This document shows positions 1-6,092 of a stretch of 12,975 nt of DNA, piece after piece. This stretch comes from an uncultured Acetatifactor sp. (GTDB taxonomy: Bacteria > Bacillota > Clostridia > Lachnospirales > Lachnospiraceae). The first letter of the stretch is position 1. Each line of letters opens with the position of its first letter. The position numbers were made by a program, and so were the translations under genes. The stretch spans positions 1-12,975 of the forward strand of contig CAJUNZ010000082.1 of the NCBI GenBank assembly GCA_910587755.1. The letters run 5' to 3'. The notes under the pieces are model-generated. The model was given only the letters and a program-made list of their open reading frames with translations. It had not been told where the DNA came from and did not search any database.

Positions 1-34
1 TAGAACGCCATATTCAGTCTTGGATTGGAAAGGT

Positions 35-955
35 TCAAAAATTGTAAACTACTATCTGGTAACATACCATTCCTTTTCGAACATATTCTGTGAGCTCCAT
101 CTGATAGCTACTGTACCTTCCACCATAGATATTTCCCTGATCCGTTACGAACATTTCCGTCATCCCTACCGCCAAGCCAATCTCGTTACAGTATCCTGGT
201 CTGGCTATTACTTTTGCCTGTAAGTGGACATCTATTTTGATCTTACCCTCCTTGGGGTAAAGGTGAATAAATAGCTGCCTGCTGTACTGATTGTTGTCTG
301 TGAGCGGGATAAAGACCCTTTTCCTGTTCTCCTTTGTGGAAATGTAAATACCATGGCTGCTGCCATTGTTCCCATACCGATATGCTTTTGCAGTCACTGA
401 AAATCCGTTTTCCGCATTTGTATGCATTTTCTGCAAATGCTTTCTTACCTGCCTGCGCAGATATTGGTTTAGTCTGTGTTCATCCACTCCGGTACGGATG
501 CTGTCGTAGCTTTCCTGCCACTCCTGCCTCAGCGTTATTGGCTTTTCCAGAAGAATTGTCTCAAAGCACTGGCTTTGTTTCATGACAAATCGCAGGTAAT
601 GCCTATCTTCTGGCGTCAGGTTAAGATTTTTCCGAATATTTTTCTCCACCTTGTTTTTTGTATACGACCAGCGACTTTTAATATCACCCAGCGCATCAAA
701 TATAGCACAATAGAAAAATACCGATGGCAGACCCAACCGAGTGCGGAGACCGCTCGCTGTCATTTCATTCTGCACAGTATATCCAGGGTATATTTTAGGC
801 AGACTGCCTATTCCACTGTAATGCTGGTAAACATAATTTTTAACCTGGCAATAATCTTTGGCAATAGCTTCCAGTTTCTCCATGTCCGCATTTGGTACAA
901 GTTTTCCGCTGTACTGGTGGACAGTCTTAAATACAGATTTCTCTGCCAAGCTCAA
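35..955 (-). CDS. TnpB/Cas12-like RuvC-type protein, C-terminally truncated
   Basis: The 306-residue product resembles the N-terminal and wedge part of TnpB/IS605-OrfB-type RNA-guided nucleases. A long helical N-terminal half contains basic stretches (YLRRQVRKHLQKM). A beta-rich segment follows (YISTKENRKRVFIPLTDNN), then a RuvC-I-like strand 'IGLAVGMTEMFVTDQG' at residues 259-274. In TnpB the equivalent is G-(I/V)-D-x-G with a catalytic Asp; here position 262 is Ala. The frame stops about 40 residues later, so RuvC-II, the zinc ribbon and RuvC-III (normally another 120-180 residues) are absent. The gene is therefore a remnant or an unusual short form. The start is a TTG with AGGAAGG 4 bases upstream; a later Met (residue 25) is possible. 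Family assignment comes from motif layout only. No transposase partner is visible, and any guide RNA made from the 3' end would lie outside the window. Confidence 0.6.
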   Translation of the reverse strand: MSLAEKSVFKTVHQYSGKLVPNADMEKLEAIAKDYCQVKNYVYQHYSGIGSLPKIYPGYTVQNEMTASGLRTRLGLPSVFFYCAIFDALGDIKSRWSYTKNKVEKNIRKNLNLTPEDRHYLRFVMKQSQCFETILLEKPITLRQEWQESYDSIRTGVDEHRLNQYLRRQVRKHLQKMHTNAENGFSVTAKAYRYGNNGSSHGIYISTKENRKRVFIPLTDNNQYSRQLFIHLYPKEGKIKIDVHLQAKVIARPGYCNEIGLAVGMTEMFVTDQGNIYGGRYSSYQMELTEYVRKGMVCYQIVVYNF

Positions 956-1043
956 CTTTCCTTCCTATACACTTCTCTCTATAATGTGCCATATACTCTG
1001 GTTTCAAATAGAGGATTGCGACTAGTAAAAACAACAATTGAGG

Positions 1044-1072
1044 TTTTCGTAGAATATTTATTTCTACGAAAA
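1044..1072. repeat. Hairpin repeat, copy 1 (11-bp arms, 7-nt loop)
   Basis: Perfect inverted repeat: arm TTTTCGTAGAA, loop TATTTAT, arm TTCTACGAAAA. It lies about 90 bases upstream of the TnpB-like start. Copy 2 at 1462-1488 has almost the same arms, but its loop is the reverse complement of this one. Confidence 0.8.
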
Positions 1073-1121
1073 TCTCCTTTACGACCACAGTCTTCCAGGC
1101 CCCCTCTCCCTTTTGACCAGA

Positions 1122-1145
1122 ATTTTGACGGTAAATAGAATTTTT
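1122..1145 (+). repeat. 24-bp direct repeat, copy 1
   Basis: Begins ATTTTGACGG and continues with an AATAGA core and a T-run. It matches 1236-1259 at 21 of 24 positions, 114 bases apart. Function unknown. Confidence 0.55.
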
Positions 1146-1180
1146 ACAGGTTTGTATTCCCCCTAGTACACATCCTTTCA

Positions 1181-1202
1181 AAGGCAGGTATACTCCTGCC
1201 TT
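1181..1202. repeat. 8-bp-stem hairpin
   Basis: AAGGCAGG, loop TATACT, CCTGCCTT. There is no T-run directly after it on the plus strand and only TTTG on the minus strand, so it is at best a weak minus-strand terminator. It may equally be a structural element of the repeat region. Confidence 0.5.
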
Positions 1203-1235
1203 CCGGGCCTTGGTCTGTTATTTTCTCTGACGGAC

Positions 1236-1289
1236 ATTTTGACGGCGAATAGATTTTTTCTTCAAAAAACCGACCGAAAGAATCTATTC
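1236..1289 (+). repeat. 24-bp direct repeat, copy 2, with an overlapping 14-bp stem
   Basis: Positions 1236-1259 repeat 1122-1145. Positions 1247-1260 (GAATAGATTTTTTC) pair with 1276-1289 (GAAAGAATCTATTC) with a single T-G wobble across a 15-nt loop. A looser echo (TAGAATTTGCCAAAAT) occurs near 1340-1355. Confidence 0.5.
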
Positions 1290-1403
1290 TGGCGATTAAG
1301 AAAGTAAAAAAACATGCCGATAGAAGAAAAAATAGGGATAGAATTTGCCAAAATATTTTATATATGAACAGTTTTGCTGGAAATTTTTATTCTGCAAAAG
1401 GCA

Positions 1404-1432
1404 TTGACAAAATATTTGGCTATATATATAAT
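1404..1432 (+). promoter_or_regulatory. Perfect-consensus sigma-A promoter with no gene behind it
   Basis: TTGACA at 1404-1409, a 17-base spacer, and TATAAT at 1427-1432 point right; transcription would start near 1439. No plus-strand coding sequence follows before the convergent gene at 1673. The immediate downstream sequence includes the hairpin at 1462-1488. This is a candidate for a small non-coding RNA or an orphan promoter from a lost gene. AT-rich DNA can give such matches by chance, but two perfect hexamers at ideal spacing are uncommon. Confidence 0.5.
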
Positions 1433-1461
1433 TAATGAAGTGGTTTTAAACCCGAAAGAGG

Positions 1462-1488
1462 TTTCGTAGAAATAAATATTCTAAGAAA
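1462..1488. repeat. Hairpin repeat, copy 2 (loop inverted relative to copy 1)
   Basis: Arms TTTCGTAGAA and TTCTAAGAAA (one mismatch) with loop ATAAATA. Across 27 positions it matches the reverse complement of copy 1 at 26. It lies about 30 bases downstream of the -10 box of the orphan promoter, so it would be in the 5' part of any transcript. Confidence 0.75.
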
Positions 1489-1606
1489 ATTTTGCGCTTA
1501 CTTCTACAAATATATCTTCAAATTTTTCTTTTCTGTTTACTTAATTTCTTATCATAGGTTCATACATATTGTTCAATCACTACAAATACAATAGAAATCC
1601 TATGAC

Positions 1607-1641
1607 AAAAACACCTCCAGAATCATACTTTCTGGAGGTGT
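1607..1641 (-). terminator. Rho-independent terminator of the minus-strand gene row
   Basis: On the minus strand ACACCTCCAG, an 11-nt loop and CTGGAGGTGT form a perfect 10-bp stem followed by TTTT. It sits about 30 bases beyond the stop of the ATPase/nuclease gene and probably ends that transcript. Confidence 0.85.
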
Positions 1642-1672
1642 ATCTGCTCGAAATCTTTTGTATTAAATTGTA

Positions 1673-2101
1673 TTAAATCTTCTCAATCACACAGCTGTGT
1701 TTCTTTGTCTTCTCATCATAATTGTTCCCGGCTATCACAATCTTCCCACAGTAATCCTTCAGCGCTACAGGATAGTTGTTCTCCCTGATCTGCTCCACAG
1801 CTCCCTCTGAGGATTTATTCCATTTCAACTCAACCACCAACGCCGGAAGCATTGACTTCTGCTTTGGCAGGAACACCACATCCGCAATCCCTTTCCCTGA
1901 CGGAAGCTCCTCAATTTTCAGGTACTGGTCCACGGCGGCAATATACGCAAACTTGACCACATACCGTAGCGCCTGTTCATTGTTGTAGAACGTGGGCGCA
2001 TACTGCGTAGCGCGTATCTCCTCTATGGCCCTGGCCACAGCGTCTTCATTTCCCCCTATGGTATCCTCCAAAAGTTTCCGTGAACGACTGATCAGCTCCA
2101 T
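1673..2101 (-). CDS. Detached C-terminal PD-(D/E)XK nuclease part of a frameshifted AAA-ATPase_like protein
   Basis: The 142-residue frame holds the C-terminal PDDEXK_9-type domain of the gene whose ATPase half is at 2046-3317. The nuclease core is visible: GIADVVF (Asp74), about 16 residues later VVELKW (Glu91, Lys93), then AVEQI (Gln104). A 61-bp duplication moves this half out of frame. Removing it restores a single 527-residue frame (385 + 142), a normal length for the family. The first residues MELI are the same codons as in the duplicated segment of the upstream half. Separate initiation at the ATG at 2101 is conceivable (AGGTGG lies directly before it, too close to be ideal). Most likely this is the 3' half of a broken or phase-variable gene. 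Confidence 0.8.
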   Translation of the reverse strand: MELISRSRKLLEDTIGGNEDAVARAIEEIRATQYAPTFYNNEQALRYVVKFAYIAAVDQYLKIEELPSGKGIADVVFLPKQKSMLPALVVELKWNKSSEGAVEQIRENNYPVALKDYCGKIVIAGNNYDEKTKKHSCVIEKI

Positions 2102-3317
2102 CCACCTGGGGCTTGCTGGCTGGAGGACTATGGTTTTCTACCGGGGACTTGATCAGCTCCATCCACCTGGGGCTTGCACCTGTCCCCTCAAGGATTTCCT
2201 CAAACTCCGTCCGCACCTCTTCATTGGGAATGCGCGCCGTTCCGTCTTCTGCATGCCAGGTCAGATAACCCAGGTGAATCAGCAGGGTCAGCACATCATC
2301 CCTGCTTCTGAATGTCTCAAAGTCATTTGCAAATCTACTGGTTCTGACCTGGATTTCTTCTCCCCCTATAAGCCGTGCAACGATCTCCTGCAGCCCCTCA
2401 AAATCCATATTGATATATGTCAGCAGCGATTCCGCCGCAGAAGTTTTCTGCCAATAAGAGCCAAACTTCTTCTTCCTCATGGCCATCATAACCGAATAGG
2501 GATTGTATACTGCACCCACCTCCGGGAAATCATACCCGTCATACCAGCTCTTAGCATCCTCAAAGCTCATCCCGCAGCCTTCACACAGCCTCTTTACTTC
2601 CCCTTCCGTAAAACCGGTAAACTCCGCAAATTCGCCTGGATCCAGCATCGGATACTCAATAAAATCCGAGATCGCCGACTGGGAACCATCCTTCTTGATA
2701 GGCAGAATCCCTGTCAAATAGGCGGCCGCCACCGCCCTGGGCGTAAAACTGCTATTCTTAAACCACTCCCTTAGCAGATTCAGATATGCTGACTGAACCT
2801 CCCTGTCATTCTTCCCCTCGCGGATCAGAGCATCCCACTCATCAATGATAAATACAACTTTCCTGCCCGTCTCTTCCACACAGCGGATCAAATCTTCCAC
2901 AAAGCTTTCCCCGGCAGCAAGCCCCGGAGCCATGTTTTTCAATTCTCTGTGAAGAGTATCCACAATTACATTGGGCACATCCGCCATTGACACCCTGCGC
3001 CTCTTTGCCTCAGAGATAAAACTGGTAATGTCAAGATTTATCACATAATACTGATTCAGGTGCGTCAGATACCCTTCCGTCTCTGCAATCTCTTTATCAT
3101 CAAAAAGCCCATGTGAATCGCAGGAACAGTCATAATATGCGCAAAGCATCTTTGCCGCAAAAGACTTGCCAAACCGCCTGGGCCTGCTGACACAGATCAG
3201 ATTGTCTACTGTGTCCATCACCTGATTCACCAGACCGATCAGTCCCGTCTTATCCACATATTCACTGTTTACAATTCTTTGAAATCCACTGTTCCCCGGA
3301 TTCAAATAAATTCCCAT
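2046..3317 (-). CDS. AAA-ATPase_like protein, N-terminal ATPase part (gene frameshifted)
   Basis: A P-loop ATPase of the AAA-ATPase_like/PDDEXK_9 family, common in gut Clostridia and Bacteroidetes; its cellular role is not established. Residues from the chosen start: N-terminal signature PGNSGFQRI...YVDKTGLI (7-27), Walker A SRPRRFGKS (44-52), Walker B FIIDEWD (156-162), and the family segment SWYDGYDF (257-264). The true frame is lost at about residue 389 (WMELI), after which 34 out-of-frame residues precede the stop at 2046. The start at 3317 (MGIYLNPG) is chosen because GGGGGAG lies 6 bases upstream; an ATG 10 codons earlier lacks this. It lies 52 bases after folD and is probably co-transcribed with it. 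Confidence 0.85.
   Translation of the reverse strand: MGIYLNPGNSGFQRIVNSEYVDKTGLIGLVNQVMDTVDNLICVSRPRRFGKSFAAKMLCAYYDCSCDSHGLFDDKEIAETEGYLTHLNQYYVINLDITSFISEAKRRRVSMADVPNVIVDTLHRELKNMAPGLAAGESFVEDLIRCVEETGRKVVFIIDEWDALIREGKNDREVQSAYLNLLREWFKNSSFTPRAVAAAYLTGILPIKKDGSQSAISDFIEYPMLDPGEFAEFTGFTEGEVKRLCEGCGMSFEDAKSWYDGYDFPEVGAVYNPYSVMMAMRKKKFGSYWQKTSAAESLLTYINMDFEGLQEIVARLIGGEEIQVRTSRFANDFETFRSRDDVLTLLIHLGYLTWHAEDGTARIPNEEVRTEFEEILEGTGASPRWMELIKSPVENHSPPASKPQVDGADQSFTETFGGYHRGK
2090..2177. repeat. 27-bp direct repeats (61-bp offset) that cause a frameshift
   Basis: The 27 bases starting GATCAGCTCC and ending GGGGCTTGC occur identically at 2090-2116 and 2151-2177, separated by 34 bases of unrelated sequence. 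The offset of 61 is not a multiple of 3, so the encoded ATPase/nuclease is split. Deleting one copy plus the 34-base spacer rejoins ATPase and nuclease domains exactly in frame. Confidence 0.95.
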
Positions 3318-3369
3318 GTAAACTCCCCCACAGGTCTCCCCAGGCATTTCCTCTCCACAGCTCTCGCTC

Positions 3370-4203
3370 CTACACCCCCTGGACGCAATTTGCCATCAGC
3401 ATGGCGATGGTCATGGGACCCACACCCCCCGGAACAGGAGTGATCGCGGAAACATGGGGCGCAACGCTGTGAAAATCCACATCCCCGCAGAGCTTTCCCT
3501 CCTGGTTTCTATGGATCCCCACATCAATAACCACAGCGCCTTCTTTGATAAAATCCCCATCCACAAACTGCGGTTTTCCCACAGCCACCACCAGAATATC
3601 CGCCCTCCTGGTGATCTCCTTCAAATTCTTTGTCCTGGAATGGCACACCGTCACCGTTCCATTCTCCCTCAGCAGCAGCATGGCCATGGGCTTGCCCACG
3701 ATATTGCTCCTGCCCAGCACCACACATTCCTTCCCCTCTATCTCTATACCGGACCGTTTTAGCAGCTGGATCACCCCTGCAGGCGTGCAGGAGACATAAC
3801 CCGGCCTGCCGATACTCAGATTTCCCACATTCACAGGGTGAAAGCCGTCCACATCCTTCTCCGGAGCAATGGCGGTGAGCACCAGATCCTGGTCAATGTG
3901 ATCCGGCAGGGGAAGCTGCACCAGGATCCCATTCACGTCCTCTCGCCCATTCAGCTCCCTCATCAGGGCAAGCAGCTCCTCCTGGGTAGTTTCCTCCGGC
4001 AGCTGGTAGGAAAGAGAGCGAATGCCCACATACTCACAGGCCTTCTTTTTATTGTTCACATACACCCCCGATGCCGGATCGCTGCCCACCTGCACCACAG
4101 CCAGGCACCGCTCCACCCCCTGGGCCTTCAGAGCCGCTGCCTTTTCCCTCAATTCATCCTTAATCTCCTGGGAGATCCTTTTGCCGTCTATGATCTGATA
4201 CAT
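3370..4203 (-). CDS. folD: Bifunctional methylenetetrahydrofolate dehydrogenase / methenyltetrahydrofolate cyclohydrolase
   Basis: FolD interconverts 5,10-methylene-THF, 5,10-methenyl-THF and 10-formyl-THF in the cytosol, supplying one-carbon units. The 277-residue length is typical. Motifs in order: YVNNKKKACEYVG with the catalytic Tyr48/Lys52 pair, GILVQLPLP with Gln96, KDVDGFHP with Asp119, the NADP-site segment GRSNIVGKPMA (164-174), and PVPGGVGPMT (256-265). These match the active-site residues known from E. coli FolD. The start at 4203 (MYQIIDG) has AGGAG 8 bases upstream and fits the family N-terminus; an ATG 10 codons earlier is less likely. It lies between the protease gene (a 126-base gap with a possible terminator) and the ATPase gene. 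Confidence 0.97.
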   Translation of the reverse strand: MYQIIDGKRISQEIKDELREKAAALKAQGVERCLAVVQVGSDPASGVYVNNKKKACEYVGIRSLSYQLPEETTQEELLALMRELNGREDVNGILVQLPLPDHIDQDLVLTAIAPEKDVDGFHPVNVGNLSIGRPGYVSCTPAGVIQLLKRSGIEIEGKECVVLGRSNIVGKPMAMLLLRENGTVTVCHSRTKNLKEITRRADILVVAVGKPQFVDGDFIKEGAVVIDVGIHRNQEGKLCGDVDFHSVAPHVSAITPVPGGVGPMTIAMLMANCVQGV

Positions 4204-4271
4204 ATACTTCTCCTCTGGCCGAACACCAGGCACAAAATCCAGGACATGCCCTGGCGCACAATTCCTTTTCC

Positions 4272-4315
4272 CAAAAAACAGCAGGCCACCTCCTGAGCAC
4301 GCAAATTCTGCCTGC
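4272..4315 (-). terminator. Possible terminator or attenuator between the protease gene and folD
   Basis: On the minus strand GCAGGC and GCCTGC pair across about 23 bases and are followed by TGTTTTTT. The 6-bp stem is short and the loop long, so it may only partly terminate readthrough into folD. Confidence 0.4.
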
Positions 4316-4329
4316 CCTATCAGATATCT

Positions 4330-5871
4330 CTAATACACATATGGCGTCCTGCCTGTAATCTCTTTATAGCAGCTGAGTATCCCGTCCAGCGGCACACACC
4401 AGTATCTTTGGGGATCCGACGAAAACGCATAGGCCATACAGATAAGGTTTCCATAGCCGTCCAGGACCGCCGAACCGGAGTCCCCCTGCACCAGCTTCAC
4501 CGTCACCTCCGTATGGTTGAGATGTTCATACCACTCAAAATCCTGCTTGATCTTGATCAGATGCCCCCTGGTGGTATGCATCAGTCCCCCGGACCGATCC
4601 ACCCGCTCCAGACCGATTTGAATCCCCTGTCTGTCCAGCCCCTCCCAGTAGGACATGTCAATGTGTACGGTCATCAGCTTGTTCAGCAGTTCCTGGGGAA
4701 CATCCTCCAGGGCCACCCGGGCCACCCCCACGTCATATCCCTCACTGGTGCCCAGAGCCTCCCCCGGCACCCTGGTGCCGTCAAAAAAGTACACATCCCA
4801 CTGGTCGTGTTTTTCCACCACATGACGATTGGAACAGATATATATGCTGTCCTGGGTGATCTCCATAATATAGCCGGAACCGGAACTGTAGCCGCCCCGG
4901 CCTGTGGCATGGTAGAGCTGCACCAGCGCCGGACGCAGATCTTTCAGGGCGGCGTCCAGATCTTCCTGCTCGGAGGCTCCGGCGTCATACACATTGGGCG
5001 CTCCAAGGATTGTATCTACACGGTAGTCAATTTGGCGGCGGCCGATCATGCTCTGTATCTCCTCAGGGGATGCCACCGTCACCTGGGCCTCCCCCACGGA
5101 CTCAAGACCGCACAGATCGGAAACCAGATAGCGCAAGGTATATACGCCTTCCTTCTCCGCGTTGACCAGGTCGTCATCCACCTCTATGCACTCCGTCAGG
5201 TCCCCGTCCCGCCTGTCCCAGGCCTCCACGTTCTCCAGATAATCCGGTTCACTTCCCGGAACCATATAGAAATCATGAAGCCCGGCAAAGACAGGAGGCG
5301 TATCCACAATGACCCGCACCCTGCCCCAGGACTCGTTGCCGGCCCTGTCCCTGGCAAGAATTTCCAGGTCATATTCCCCGGTGCGGTCGAAAGAGATCTC
5401 CTCCAGAGTCACACCCTCCCGCAGGAAAAAAGTCTGCACCTGGGTGTCCACATCCATCACACCCTCAACCACATCCTCCACCCTGCAGGCAGTGTCCACA
5501 GCCAGGTAGACAGGCCCTTCTTTCCAACGGATCTCAGGCGCCACCGTGTCCTGGATGGTGATTGTATACGCAAACTGACTCCCCCCATGGCGGACCACCG
5601 CCTCATAGGTTCCCGTGCGTCCCTCGTTCACCCCGGACAGATCCAGCTCCCCCAGATTCACAGACCATTCCGTGCCCGAAATATAGTCCGTGATCTCCCG
5701 GCTGATCCTTGTCCCATACTCATACGTGGCCTCGCTGAATACCGGCGCCACCTGATAGACTTTGAAATAAAAGAGAAAAATACCCACGGCAAGCAGTAGG
5801 CCGCTCGTCACAATAACCGCTATCTTCCATTCGGCATGCTTCCTGCCGGTTCTTTTTACTTCCATACTCAT
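4330..5871 (-). CDS. Membrane-anchored trypsin-like serine protease with Ig-like domains
   Basis: A 513-residue protein with a basic N-terminus, one membrane segment at about 17-36 and a large extracytoplasmic part. Two or three Ig-like/DUF5011-type beta-sandwich domains span about 40-267; their signatures are QDTVAPEI (107-114), ARDRAGNE (173-180) and WDRRDGDLTECIEV (218-231). A chymotrypsin-fold protease domain follows at about 310-505. A complete triad is visible: His350 in SNRHVVE, Asp380 in EGYDVGVA, Ser465 in QGDSGSAVL. No C-terminal PDZ is seen, unlike HtrA/DegP. It probably processes or senses proteins outside the membrane; the substrate is unknown. The start at 5871 has its ribosome binding site too close; the ATG two codons later (5865), with AGGGCGG 7 bases upstream, may be the real start. 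Confidence 0.85.
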   Translation of the reverse strand: MSMEVKRTGRKHAEWKIAVIVTSGLLLAVGIFLFYFKVYQVAPVFSEATYEYGTRISREITDYISGTEWSVNLGELDLSGVNEGRTGTYEAVVRHGGSQFAYTITIQDTVAPEIRWKEGPVYLAVDTACRVEDVVEGVMDVDTQVQTFFLREGVTLEEISFDRTGEYDLEILARDRAGNESWGRVRVIVDTPPVFAGLHDFYMVPGSEPDYLENVEAWDRRDGDLTECIEVDDDLVNAEKEGVYTLRYLVSDLCGLESVGEAQVTVASPEEIQSMIGRRQIDYRVDTILGAPNVYDAGASEQEDLDAALKDLRPALVQLYHATGRGGYSSGSGYIMEITQDSIYICSNRHVVEKHDQWDVYFFDGTRVPGEALGTSEGYDVGVARVALEDVPQELLNKLMTVHIDMSYWEGLDRQGIQIGLERVDRSGGLMHTTRGHLIKIKQDFEWYEHLNHTEVTVKLVQGDSGSAVLDGYGNLICMAYAFSSDPQRYWCVPLDGILSCYKEITGRTPYVY

Positions 5872-5949
5872 ACCGCCCTGCCCGCCCTTCGGCAGGCATC
5901 TGTTCTGTCGTTAAAATCCATTCCTCCCGATGTCCGGAACACTTCCCTC

Positions 5950-6092
5950 ATATACAGAAAATACCCTCTGCAGAACCCTGTTGTTTCCATCCGGTTCATC
6001 CGAAGACATCCCTTACTCACTGTAAAATATTCTCTGCAGGACCTGGGTTTCTCCCGTCCAGTTCATCCAAAGATGTCACTCACTGTAAAATA
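5950..6092 (-). repeat. Degenerate tandem repeats from the 3' end of the M18 gene
   Basis: On the minus strand, a unit starting TTTTACAGTGAGT and ending near CTGCAGAG is present twice with a 63-base period, and a third, more diverged copy follows after 66 bases. Unit 1 contains the last codons (FYSE, stop) of the aminopeptidase gene; unit 2 would again encode IFYSE followed by a stop in the same frame. This appears to be an old duplication of the gene end, and it fills most of the gap to the protease gene. Confidence 0.7.

Larger units (their letters stand above)
960..1606. other. AT-rich gene-less stretch with hairpins and repeats
   Basis: No open frame here has a credible ribosome binding site or recognisable protein. 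The stretch holds two related hairpins (1044-1072 and 1462-1488), two 24-bp direct repeats (1122-1145 and 1236-1259), a 14-bp-stem hairpin (1247-1289), a GC-rich hairpin (1181-1202), a consensus promoter pointing right (1404-1432) and a 7-bp inverted repeat (TCATAGG at 1552-1558, CCTATGA at 1599-1605). The mix resembles decayed mobile-element ends or a non-coding RNA locus; which one is not decidable from the sequence alone. Confidence 0.5.

Noticed and set aside
927..1181. 84-codon minus-strand frame upstream of the TnpB-like gene
   Set aside because: It overlaps the TnpB-like start and the hairpin at 1044-1072, has no ribosome binding site and no family resemblance.
1044..1488. CRISPR or Cas12a-type direct repeats suggested by TTCTAC and GTAGAA stems near a Cas12-like gene
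   Set aside because: There are only two copies about 418 bases apart with no regular spacers, and the stem-loop differs from the 5-bp stem with 4-nt loop of Cas12a repeats.
4408..5799. 463-codon open frame on the plus strand opposite the protease gene
   Set aside because: Its His/Pro/Leu/Gly-rich composition is typical of an antisense shadow of GC-rich coding DNA; there is no ribosome binding site or recognisable domain, and the opposite strand encodes a protease with a full catalytic triad.
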